The notes under the pieces: generated by a model
What the model was told of the DNA's origin: nothing
The model's input: only the letters and a program-made list of their open reading frames with translations
Database searches by the model: none
Origin: CAZCVI01 sp964502145
GTDB taxonomy: Bacteria > Acidobacteriota > Aminicenantia > UBA2199
NCBI GenBank assembly: GCA_964502145.1
Contig: CAZCVI010000030.1
Span: 17,634-81,633, forward strand
Direction: 5' to 3'
Length of the DNA stretch: 64,000 nt
Shown: positions 55,065 through 62,977 of the stretch, in pieces
How the letters are laid out: every line of letters begins with the position of its first letter
How positions within the stretch are numbered: position 1 is the first letter of the stretch
Program-made: the position numbers and the translations under genes

Positions 55065-55877
55065 TCATGAATGGCGTAATAAATTTATATACTCCTCAAG
55101 GCCGTGCTGGATGAGACTATTATTTTCCCCATCAGTCAAATGCCGGTTCTTCTCATAAATAAATGTGAGCCATTTTTCATGCTCAGGAACAGGAAGCGAA
55201 GAGAGTCCTTTCCCATGTCTGCGATAAGCAGTTCCGTTTATGCCAGTAAAATAGAATGCGTATTTAGCCGCCAGTCTAATTTTCAAGTCCCAGTCCTCGT
55301 AAATAGGAATCGTTAGGTCATAACCGCCCACATGGAAATAGGCATCGCGACTCATCACAAAATCGCGGGGAATCAAACAGTTACGCCCCATAATAGGCGT
55401 AAGAATGTGTCCTTCCCTGATATTTTCCGCAGTTCCCCAGATACCCATCATCGTTTTATTTTCTTGTACCAGCACAATATTGGAGAACGCTATGATATCT
55501 TGGCCTTTTTGTTCTTTGTACACCCAGAGCAATGCCATCTCTTTTTCCAGTTTGCGCAAATCAAAATAATAATCGTCGCTGTCCAGAGTTGTGATATACG
55601 AACCCGTGGAATTAAGAATCGCGTGGTGTCTCGTGTAAGTCACCCCTGAATGGGTCCCATTAAACAGGCATTTTATCTTTTTCGGGAATTTTTTCTCATA
55701 CTCTTTGATAATTTCCACCGATGAATCCGTTGATAAATCATCGGCAATAATGATTTCGATGTGTTCATAGGATTGACTCAAAATACTGTTCAAGCAGTCG
55801 CCGAGATATAATTCTTTATTGAAATTCGCAATGATAATCGACAATAATGGCCCTGGCATTTTATATTCAGAGGTCAT
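55065..55877 (-). CDS. Family 2 glycosyltransferase, first gene of the glycan cluster
   Basis: 270 residues. LLSIIIANFNKELYLGDCLNSILSQSYEHIEIIIADDLSTDSS is the GT2 opening, TLDSDDYY carries the DxD-type metal site, and YEDWDLKIRLA is the typical acceptor-base region. No membrane helix. With the other transferases it makes at least five glycosyltransferase units in the minus-strand cluster. No clear Shine-Dalgarno before the ATG; a second Met at residue 7 is an alternative. Confidence 0.92.
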   Translation of the reverse strand: MTSEYKMPGPLLSIIIANFNKELYLGDCLNSILSQSYEHIEIIIADDLSTDSSVEIIKEYEKKFPKKIKCLFNGTHSGVTYTRHHAILNSTGSYITTLDSDDYYFDLRKLEKEMALLWVYKEQKGQDIIAFSNIVLVQENKTMMGIWGTAENIREGHILTPIMGRNCLIPRDFVMSRDAYFHVGGYDLTIPIYEDWDLKIRLAAKYAFYFTGINGTAYRRHGKGLSSLPVPEHEKWLTFIYEKNRHLTDGENNSLIQHGLEEYINLLRHS

Positions 55878-56026
55878 TATGGTAGACTACCGTCACTGGA
55901 TGTGCTATCTAATCCGCCAATCATCCTTTTCTCAGCGATTACTGATCTCATTCTGCTCTGTTTTTTCTCATAACGCACCCTTTTTTTATAACACACTCAA
56001 TAATAAAATGCAACCCCCTTTAAAAC

Positions 56027-56185
56027 CCTGGATTCATAGTCAATAATCCGGCTATTTTTGTAATCGTTGTGGATGATATGGACTAAGTGGACGATATGGA
56101 CTTTATGGACGATGTGGACAAAAAAATGCTTTTGTTTTCGGTCCACATCGTCCATATGTTTTCACGAATTTGATGGTGAATCCAG
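56027..56185. repeat. Hairpin element H6 (TGGACGATA arms)
   Basis: Outer ends CCTGGATTCATAG and GATGGTGAATCCAG; arms with GGACGATAT and CCACATCGT units; loop AAAAAAATGCTTTTGTTTT, the reverse complement of the H3 loop although the outer flanks run the same way. It lies in the 338-nt gap 55878-56215; the rest of that gap (55878-56020) shows no gene, only AT-rich sequence that may carry the cluster promoter. Confidence 0.87.
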
Positions 56186-56215
56186 TGCAACAGTATTGCC
56201 GTGCAGCGCCCACTA

Positions 56216-57487
56216 CTATTTTATGCTGAAATCATTCGCCCACTTGATAGAAACGAAGTAGTGTTGTAAGATTTTGCTTTCATCCAACTTCAGTACCGTG
56301 CAAAGTTCTGAGACCGTTTCCCATTTGCTTTGCTCATAATGGATGATTAATTTAAGTACTTGCCCTAGCTTTGAATCTTCCCCTTGAATCGCGTTTTTGA
56401 TTTCCGCAGAAATCGGGAGCTCTTTTAAAATATCTACTACAGGGCGATCTAGAAAGGCATCAATCAGACTGAGCAACCCCATCAAGAAAAAATCATGTTT
56501 AAGATGGCTGTGAGCAATACTCTCGGCAGTTAATTCACAGAACTTGGCCCGGATCAACGAGTTGATCAACAATTCATTGGGCTTGTCACTGCCCATCTGC
56601 GACAACAAGATAAACGACATCCATTTCTTGAATTCCAAAATCCCCAGCAAGTTCAACGCATGCCGGATCGAATGAATATCCTTCACAAATCCAAAAGCAG
56701 CCGAATTAATAAACCGCAACAGCTTATATGATATAGCCACATCGCGGGTGATGATCCGTTCCAGCTTGGAGATGCTCACTTCCAACTGATGCATCTCTTT
56801 TAAAATTTGCATCAGGTTTATTTTATAACTGGGCATCTCTTTCCCTGAAACAATCACTGGTTTGCTGAAATAATACCCTTGAAAATAATGGTAACCCAGG
56901 TCCCGGGTTTGATTGTACACCGCGAACGTTTCCACTTTTTCAGCCAGGAACTTAATATTCTTTCTGCCGCTTTTTTCTATTACCGCGCTCCACTCTTCTG
57001 GGGGAGTCGCCAGAACATCTATTTTAATGATATCAGCCAGATCAATCAACGGTTGGTATTTGGGGGCGAACTCGAAATCATCCAAAGCCAACATATACCC
57101 TTTTTTTTTCAACATCGTACATACTGCCACAATATCCGCGTCTGGTGGGATTGTTTCCAGCAATTCGATGATAATCGCATCAATCGGAAAAGCAAGCGCC
57201 GCTTCACTCAATAATACCTTGGCTGTAAAATTCAAAAACGCCCGCTTACCACAGGTTAACTCGTTCAAATCAAACAACATGAGACTGTCTAACACGACCT
57301 TAGACGAAGCATAATCTTTATCCAGAGATTCATCGAAGAAATTTTCCAGACCATTTCTGAACAGCAACTCGTACCCGTAGATATTTTTATCCCGATCAAA
57401 TATCGGTTGACGCGCCACAAAGACTTTTCGTTTCAGCTCTTGTGCCATTTTTTCTTGCACTTTATTATCCGCACCATTCACAGGCAT
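56216..57487 (-). CDS. EAL-HDOD domain signalling protein (YuxH/CdgJ-like), EAL degenerate
   Basis: 423 residues. The EAL-type half (about 20-240) has ARQPIFDRDKNIYGYELLFR, LALDDFEF, IIKIDV, LAEKVET and GYHYFQGYYFSKP. The signature EAL reads ELL and other metal residues are altered, so cyclic-di-GMP hydrolysis is unlikely; it may bind the nucleotide or only partners. The HDOD half (about 245-420) has LERIITRDVAISYKLLRFINSAAFG and SIRHALNLLGILEFKKWMSFILL. Relatives regulate motility and surface behaviour. Start supported by GAGG before ATG. Confidence 0.93.
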   Translation of the reverse strand: MPVNGADNKVQEKMAQELKRKVFVARQPIFDRDKNIYGYELLFRNGLENFFDESLDKDYASSKVVLDSLMLFDLNELTCGKRAFLNFTAKVLLSEAALAFPIDAIIIELLETIPPDADIVAVCTMLKKKGYMLALDDFEFAPKYQPLIDLADIIKIDVLATPPEEWSAVIEKSGRKNIKFLAEKVETFAVYNQTRDLGYHYFQGYYFSKPVIVSGKEMPSYKINLMQILKEMHQLEVSISKLERIITRDVAISYKLLRFINSAAFGFVKDIHSIRHALNLLGILEFKKWMSFILLSQMGSDKPNELLINSLIRAKFCELTAESIAHSHLKHDFFLMGLLSLIDAFLDRPVVDILKELPISAEIKNAIQGEDSKLGQVLKLIIHYEQSKWETVSELCTVLKLDESKILQHYFVSIKWANDFSIK

Positions 57488-57560
57488 ATTTTCCTCACCA
57501 TTTTTATTATCCCTTATTTTGCGGAAAAAGACAAGAGGTTTTTTTTGTCCAGTCTATTCA

Positions 57561-57726
57561 CCATGAATTCACCGCCAAGTTTCAGAAAAAACTGGACTTA
57601 CTGGACTTACTGGACTTCACAAAACCTTTGATTTTTCCAGCTTGTCCAGTAAGTCCAGTATGTCCAGATAGTCCAGCCTGACATGGTTATGCGTGGCTCT
57701 TTTTAAAACTTGGCAGTGGATTTAGG
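57561..57726. repeat. Hairpin element H7 (TGGACTTAC arms)
   Basis: Outer ends CATGAATTCACCGCCAAG and ACTTGGCAGTGGATTTAGG; arms GGACTTACT against GTCCAGTAA and GTCCAGATA units; loop with CACAAAACCTTTG. It lies between divergently transcribed genes (57488-57791, 304 nt), so it is not simply a terminator. The remaining 65 nt up to ATG 57792 contain no strong Shine-Dalgarno. Confidence 0.88.
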
Positions 57727-57791
57727 ATGCCATACAGTTGCAGGTTAGCGCCAGTTATGTTATGATTGAATCTTAACAACAAAAAAAAAGC

Positions 57792-60086
57792 ATGAAATCC
57801 TTTGATAAATATATACTGAAAGAAGTTGCCTCGCCCTTTGCCATCGGACTGTTGGTCTATACCTTTACCCTCTTGATCAATATGATTTTTATACTTTCCA
57901 GCACGTTAATCGCCAAAGAGGCTTCCACATTGACCGTTCTTCAGATTTTACTGTATATGTTGCCCGATTTCCTGTCGTTTACTATTCCCATGTCAACCCT
58001 GATGGGAATTTTAGCCGGTTTGAGTCGTATGTCCACCGATTCAGAGATCGTAGCGTTTCGAACCATGGGCGTGAACAACTTCAGAATCTTAAAACCAATC
58101 ATGATTTTCGCCATCATCAATTGGTTGTTTTCTTCTTGGTTAATCATGTACATGGCCCCAGAAGCTGGGTTCCGTTTAGTTAAATTAATGACCGAGGTGC
58201 AGTTAAAACGCACGATCAGCGACATCAAACCCCGTGATTTCTACAAGAACTTGCCAGACTATACGCTCTATTTTAATGATATCGACCCAAACACTGGCGA
58301 ATGGGAAGACGTTTTCCTGTACTCCAAAAAAAATGGCGACAGTGATACCATAATCCAGGCGCGACGCGGCAAATTCTTGCAAGATTTGAATAAAAAAGAG
58401 AGTCTGATCGTATTAACCGATGCCTTCGTTCACAGCTACAAGCTCTTGGAACCAGAAAAAAGCTACGAATTGACCCGCTATACTTTCTTAAAAGAGAAGA
58501 TTCCCAATTTTACCAATATTGAACAGACCCGCCGCGAGAAGTGGTTGATCTTCCCAGAATTACTGCGACGCATGAAAAAAGAACCACAGAACCTGCCATT
58601 GGCCATTGAATTTCATCGCAAGTTTGCCTTACCTTTTGCGTGTTTGGCCCTTGGGTTTCTCGCGTTATCGCTTGGTATTTCTACCAAAAAAGGCGGGAAG
58701 GTCAGCGGGTTTATTATTTCATTGGCGATTATATTTGTCTATTATACAACCTCTATTACCACCGAAAATATGGTTCGTAAAGGAATACTCGCACCCTTTT
58801 TAGGCATGTGGGCCGCTGATCTTTTCTTATTGATCGTCGGGATTATTCTCTATTATTTTTCCGCCAAGGAAAAAAATATTAACTGGGAATGGTTGTTTTC
58901 TTCCGCCAGTCACTTTAAAAAGCAGTTCCTTAAGAAACGGGAAACAATCGGACGCAACGTCTTATTAGTAATTAAATTGCCACAAGCCAGGTTTCGCTTC
59001 AGGATTTTTAAGATCATTGATATGTATGTCCTCAAAAAATTGGTCTTTGCTTTTTTTCTTATTTTTTGTTCCCTGATCCTCGTTTTTTATATCATCAATA
59101 TTGTCGAGTTGATTGATGATTTAGTAGAGAACAAAGTCGCCTTTTTTTATATTTTTAAGTACTTATATTATCACACCCCCGAAATAATCAGTTTTGTTTT
59201 GCCTGTTTCCATTTTGACCGGCGTGTTGTTGACTTTTTCAGTCATGAGTAAAAACAATGAGATTATCGCTGTGCAAGTCAGTGGTATCAGTTTGTATCGT
59301 TTGACATTGCCTGCGATAATATTGGGTTTGCTTCTTTCAGTTGGTTATTTCTACGTGCAAGAGGAGATCGCCCCTGAAGCCAACCGCATCAAACAAGACG
59401 TGCTCAATCTTATCCATAAAAGAGTCAATGTCCCCCAGCAGGAAGTGCTCCAGAATTGGGTCACAGGTAAAGACAATGCCTTTTATTTTTATGAATACTT
59501 GGACCGTAAGCATGACCGTATCAACCGGTTCAACATGATTTATTTTAACGCCGACTTTACCATGAAAAAACGCCTTCATGCCAGTTATGCACGCTGGATT
59601 AGCCCGCAGGAATTGGTCTTAGAAGAAGGGTATGAACGCGATTTCCATGACAATGTGCCCCGTAATTTCAAAACCTTTGCCATAAAAAAAATAAAAATCG
59701 ACGAGGGCCCGGACCTTTTTACCAAGAAGATTGCCTTCCCCGAATACATGAATATCAACACCCTAAAATCCTATATCAGCTACTTAGAAGAGAAAAAATC
59801 GGACACCAGCAGGTATGAGGCCAAGTTATATAATAAATATGCGTTCCCTTTGTCCAGTTTGATCATGGTTTTGATTGCCATTCCATTTTCCTTCATGATG
59901 GGGAACCGAGGCACACTTTATGGAATCGGCATTGCTATTGGCATATCCATGATTTTTTGGTTTTCTTTTGCCGTCTTCAGTGCGCTCGGAACCGCCGGTA
60001 TCATGTCACCTTTTCTCTCCGCCTTCGCCCCTATTTTTCTATTCATAGCCATTTCGTTCAACCTCTTCATGAATCTGAAAACCTAG
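57792..60086 (+). CDS. Fused LptF-LptG lipopolysaccharide export permease
   Basis: 764 residues, twice the usual length. The first half (1 to about 390) is LptF-like: DKYILKEVASPFAIGLLVYTF, PDFLSFTIPMSTLMGILAGLSRMSTDSEIVAFRTMGV, a periplasmic jellyroll, and a second membrane block. The second half (about 400-764) is LptG-like: KIIDMYVLKKLVFAFFLIF, FVLPVSILTGVLLTFSVMSKNNEIIAVQVSGI. Together they form the transmembrane part of the LptB2FG transporter that extracts LPS from the inner membrane. The fusion is continuous with no frameshift. No lptB, lptC or lptA is nearby. Confidence 0.93.
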   Translation: MKSFDKYILKEVASPFAIGLLVYTFTLLINMIFILSSTLIAKEASTLTVLQILLYMLPDFLSFTIPMSTLMGILAGLSRMSTDSEIVAFRTMGVNNFRILKPIMIFAIINWLFSSWLIMYMAPEAGFRLVKLMTEVQLKRTISDIKPRDFYKNLPDYTLYFNDIDPNTGEWEDVFLYSKKNGDSDTIIQARRGKFLQDLNKKESLIVLTDAFVHSYKLLEPEKSYELTRYTFLKEKIPNFTNIEQTRREKWLIFPELLRRMKKEPQNLPLAIEFHRKFALPFACLALGFLALSLGISTKKGGKVSGFIISLAIIFVYYTTSITTENMVRKGILAPFLGMWAADLFLLIVGIILYYFSAKEKNINWEWLFSSASHFKKQFLKKRETIGRNVLLVIKLPQARFRFRIFKIIDMYVLKKLVFAFFLIFCSLILVFYIINIVELIDDLVENKVAFFYIFKYLYYHTPEIISFVLPVSILTGVLLTFSVMSKNNEIIAVQVSGISLYRLTLPAIILGLLLSVGYFYVQEEIAPEANRIKQDVLNLIHKRVNVPQQEVLQNWVTGKDNAFYFYEYLDRKHDRINRFNMIYFNADFTMKKRLHASYARWISPQELVLEEGYERDFHDNVPRNFKTFAIKKIKIDEGPDLFTKKIAFPEYMNINTLKSYISYLEEKKSDTSRYEAKLYNKYAFPLSSLIMVLIAIPFSFMMGNRGTLYGIGIAIGISMIFWFSFAVFSALGTAGIMSPFLSAFAPIFLFIAISFNLFMNLKT

Positions 60087-60100
60087 GGAAGTAAAAGAAG

Positions 60101-60209
60101 TCCACAGATTACTCAGATTAAAATGATTAGACAGATTAAAAGAAAAGGTTTTTTTAAAAAAAGTCTTCTTTTAATCTGTCTAATCATTTTAATCTGTGTA
60201 ATCTGTGGT
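60101..60209. repeat. GATT-class hairpin repeat without inner CACGAAT palindrome
   Basis: CCACAGATTACTCAGATTA at left (9-bp GATT period, four units) pairs with TTAATCTGTGTAATCTGTGG at right around GGTTTTTTTAAAAAAAGTC. It fills the 145-nt gap between the LptFG and EamA genes, 14 nt after the LptFG stop. Confidence 0.87.
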
Positions 60210-60231
60210 TAAAATAAACTAAAACATAAAC

Positions 60232-61044
60232 ATGGAATATCTGTATTTAGCTTTATCATTATCGTCTTCGTTGGTTATCGCATTGCTGCTGCGGGTATTC
60301 GAGCACAAGGGACTCAACCGCGTGGTGGTTATTGCGTCTAATTATATTGTGGCTGGGTCGTTGAGTTATTTTCTTTCTCGGAAAACGACGCTCACTATTC
60401 CTGTGTTATGTTATGGGATTGTGTTGGGGCTTTTCTTTTTTCTTGCTTTTTGGGTGTTTAGTCGAGGTATTAAGGCCAAGGGTTTAGCCAGTGCGGTTAC
60501 TATTGGCAGGCTTTCGCTTGCTGTTCCAGTCACCATGTCAATCGTGTTCTGGGGAGAAAAGCCGTTGTTGCTTGATATTGTGGCGTTAGTGCTCATCTTT
60601 TCGATTATTTTTTGTTGGGAGGGAAAAATTGGTAAGCTCTCGCCTATTTTGCTGTCTATATTCTTGTTATTTGGACTTTTGGATTCTGCTATAAAATATT
60701 TTAAACTGGGGTTCCCCCAGGTTGATGATGGTTTTTTTCTGATCATTGTTTTTTATTCCGGTATGGTTTGGAGTTGGGGGTACATTCTTTTTACAGGTCA
60801 GAGACCCCGGAGTAAAGAAGTTGTTTCCGGGTTATTAATAGGAGTGCCCAATTTCTTTTCTTCCTTTTTTATGTTAAAGGCGTTGGTGTCGGTTCCTGCT
60901 TACATTGCTTTTCCGTTTCTTAACATTGGTATGATTATACTTTCCGCAATGATTGGTACTATTTTTTTTAAAGAAAGGTTGGGGCATAAAAAGATAGTGT
61001 TGCTCTTACTGGGAGTTTTTGCGGTGTGGATGCTTACCAGTTAG
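60232..61044 (+). CDS. EamA/DMT-superfamily transporter
   Basis: 270 residues, ten predicted membrane helices in two homologous halves (LYLALSLSSSLVIALLLRVFE at the start; VPAYIAFPFLNIGMIILSAMIGTIFFKERLG near the end). The FFKERLG motif at the ninth helix and the earlier VFWGEKP equivalent are typical of EamA domains. Probably a metabolite exporter or uptake carrier; substrate cannot be told. No clear Shine-Dalgarno precedes the ATG, which follows an A-rich stretch. Confidence 0.9.
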   Translation: MEYLYLALSLSSSLVIALLLRVFEHKGLNRVVVIASNYIVAGSLSYFLSRKTTLTIPVLCYGIVLGLFFFLAFWVFSRGIKAKGLASAVTIGRLSLAVPVTMSIVFWGEKPLLLDIVALVLIFSIIFCWEGKIGKLSPILLSIFLLFGLLDSAIKYFKLGFPQVDDGFFLIIVFYSGMVWSWGYILFTGQRPRSKEVVSGLLIGVPNFFSSFFMLKALVSVPAYIAFPFLNIGMIILSAMIGTIFFKERLGHKKIVLLLLGVFAVWMLTS

Positions 61045-61112
61045 TGGGAAGAAGGGGATAATTGGAATTGGTGCCAATTGACGTTTACAATGCTTTTTTT
61101 CTTGCGCAATGT

Positions 61113-61340
61113 CTCATTTTCCCGGTAAAAATCATTTGTCCCTTGAGCAATGTCATTTGTCCCTCGAACAAAGTCATTTGTCCCTCGAACAAAGTCATTT
61201 GTCCCTTGAGCAAAGTCATTTGTCCCTCGAACAAAATCATTTGTCCCTCGAACAAAATCATTTGTCCCTCGAACAAAGTCATTTGTCCCTGAAAAAAATC
61301 ATTTGTCCCTGAAGCAATGTCATTTGTCCCAGGACAAAAC
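61113..61340. repeat. 21-bp tandem array, about 10 units of TCATTTGTCCCTCGAACAAAG
   Basis: Units begin at 61132, 61153, 61174, 61195, 61216, 61237, 61258, 61279, 61299 and 61320, after a decayed first unit at 61113. Each unit contains TTTGT...ACAAA, a short inverted repeat. Being 21 bp it reads as a heptad repeat in every frame (for example FEGQMTL on the minus strand). It occupies part of the 805-nt gap 61045-61849. Confidence 0.92.
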
Positions 61341-61574
61341 CCTTATAATTTAATTTTTATCTTGGTTGTAATGATGTTTGTTCTGTTTTATAAGTGATTC
61401 GTCAGGTAATCGCTGGTAATTGCTTTGTCTACAAAAAATAAGTGTCATTGGAGAGAGGAATGGGTATTTTTTTACTGATTTATCCAGCGGTAACGAAATT
61501 CATTCGCGAATAGCAAAATTTAAAAGGAGAATGGCTGCTATGTGACTACAATCAGGTTGGATTAAAGAAAAGAC

Positions 61575-61663
61575 TCCCACGAATTTCCCGAATTCTCACG
61601 AATTAAAAGATAAATAAACTCTTTTTTCGTGGCTATTCGTGATAATTCGAGTAATTCGTGGGC
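61575..61663. repeat. CACGAAT-class hairpin repeat, diverged
   Basis: CCCACGAATTTCCCGAATT at left pairs with GATAATTCGAGTAATTCGTGGG at right around an ACTCTTTTTT loop. The outer GATT arms are missing. Between the 21-bp array and this element (61341-61574) nothing gene-like is seen. Confidence 0.83.
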
Positions 61664-61772
61664 AAATCTTTTTCTTTCTTTCATCTATTGCCGATGGACT
61701 GAACAGATACGGAAAAAATTAATGAAACAATTTTCACGGTTAAAAAGAGTGGTAAGGGGCTCCTGAATTTGG

Positions 61773-61778
61773 TATAAT
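61773..61778 (+). promoter_or_regulatory. -10 box before the lipoprotein propeller gene
   Basis: TATAAT within TTGGTATAATATAG; no good -35 box at 17 bp (TGGTAA is the best match), so an extended or activated promoter is possible. The ATG at 61850 is 71 nt downstream with AAAGGAG 9 nt before it. Confidence 0.55.
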
Positions 61779-61849
61779 ATAGTATCGACGAAGACCCATA
61801 TCATAAGAGGTATTGTCAAAAGGAACATGAAAGAAAAGGAGTTTCGAAG

Positions 61850-62977
61850 ATGAAAAAAAAGCTGCTGATAGTTCTAACAATATTGTTGATTTTCTTGAGT
61901 CACTGTGACAAAAATCGCAATGACAGTATCAAGGAAATCATCATCAATGAAAACAGTGTTATTTTGAATTTGGTACCAGAAAAACTAAAAAGTATCCGTA
62001 TCTCTGATCTCCGTTTCCCGAATCTGTTTCATGATCATATCCATGTGTATGTATATGGATATAGTATCGACAAAGGACGTGAAAGATGCATTGTACGTAA
62101 ATTTGACGACCAATTGAATCTTGTGAGCGAAAAGATGTTTGAACTTGGCATGGGACCAAATGATTTGGGCGAAGGTGTTTATTTTTATCCTGGCAAAGAT
62201 TTCATATATGCCCCGGATAATACCCAAGGAAGAGTCAATATTTTCGACAAAAACTTTAGTTTTGTAAAATTTATAAAACTTCCTCGCTATCTTCCTATTA
62301 CCATGATCAAAAATGGTAGATATTTTTTGGGTACTCATTTGGAGATTATCAAAGAAAAGGGCGCAAAGATTTATACGACAGAATTGGTCTTTTTTCCCGA
62401 AATGAAGAAAAATCTTATTCATACCTTAGGCCCAACAATTTCATATACCAGCCAAAGAAAACATATCATAGGTGAAGAACCGGAATTTTCCTACTTCTAC
62501 CAAAACTTCAAAAACATTGATAGGATTTATTATATTAATATGAAATCATACCAGATTAGTATCTATGATTTTAATGGGAAAATAATTAAAAGAGTTCGTT
62601 TAAATGTAGAAATGAAAAAAGTTCCGCTGAATATGAAGAATAAATGGCTACACGAACAATCCTCCAGAGTTGGAATTGAGCGTAGAGTTTTTACAGATTG
62701 GATTCAACCCGCATCAAAGGTAGTTCCACTCGAAAAAGGTTTTGTGGTGATTCGACGAAAAGATTATATGGATGAATGCAACGGATTGGTGGACGCCGAT
62801 TATTTCAACTTTGACCTAGAAATGTTGGGCAAGGTCAATTTCCCATGTTTTTATGACCATAACAGACTAACACGCGGATATATAAGCAGTTACATTATGA
62901 GCTTCAATGGATATTTGTACCTAACCTCGGAAATCAATGAAGAGTACTACCTGGAGAAATGGAGATTAAACGAATGA
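61850..62977 (+). CDS. Six-bladed beta-propeller lipoprotein
   Basis: 375 residues. Signal peptide with lipobox: KKLLIVLTILLIFLSHC, so Cys near residue 19 is lipidated. Blade-like segments include RCIVRKFDDQLNLVSEKMFELGMGPNDLG, FIYAPDNTQGRVNIFDKNFSFVKFIKL and YYINMKSYQISIYDFNGKIIKRVRL. Same family type as the gene at 40912. It overlaps the next start by ATGA, so it is coupled to a radical SAM/SPASM gene. Propeller lipoproteins next to radical SAM genes suggest a modified-peptide system, but no precursor peptide is recognised here. Confidence 0.87.
   Translation: MKKKLLIVLTILLIFLSHCDKNRNDSIKEIIINENSVILNLVPEKLKSIRISDLRFPNLFHDHIHVYVYGYSIDKGRERCIVRKFDDQLNLVSEKMFELGMGPNDLGEGVYFYPGKDFIYAPDNTQGRVNIFDKNFSFVKFIKLPRYLPITMIKNGRYFLGTHLEIIKEKGAKIYTTELVFFPEMKKNLIHTLGPTISYTSQRKHIIGEEPEFSYFYQNFKNIDRIYYINMKSYQISIYDFNGKIIKRVRLNVEMKKVPLNMKNKWLHEQSSRVGIERRVFTDWIQPASKVVPLEKGFVVIRRKDYMDECNGLVDADYFNFDLEMLGKVNFPCFYDHNRLTRGYISSYIMSFNGYLYLTSEINEEYYLEKWRLNE

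Noticed and set aside
61062..61312. Heptad-repeat open frames over the 21-bp array, both strands
   Set aside because: Any stop-free 21-bp unit yields open frames; no start signal or flanking unique coding sequence. Kept only as a possibility in the findings.
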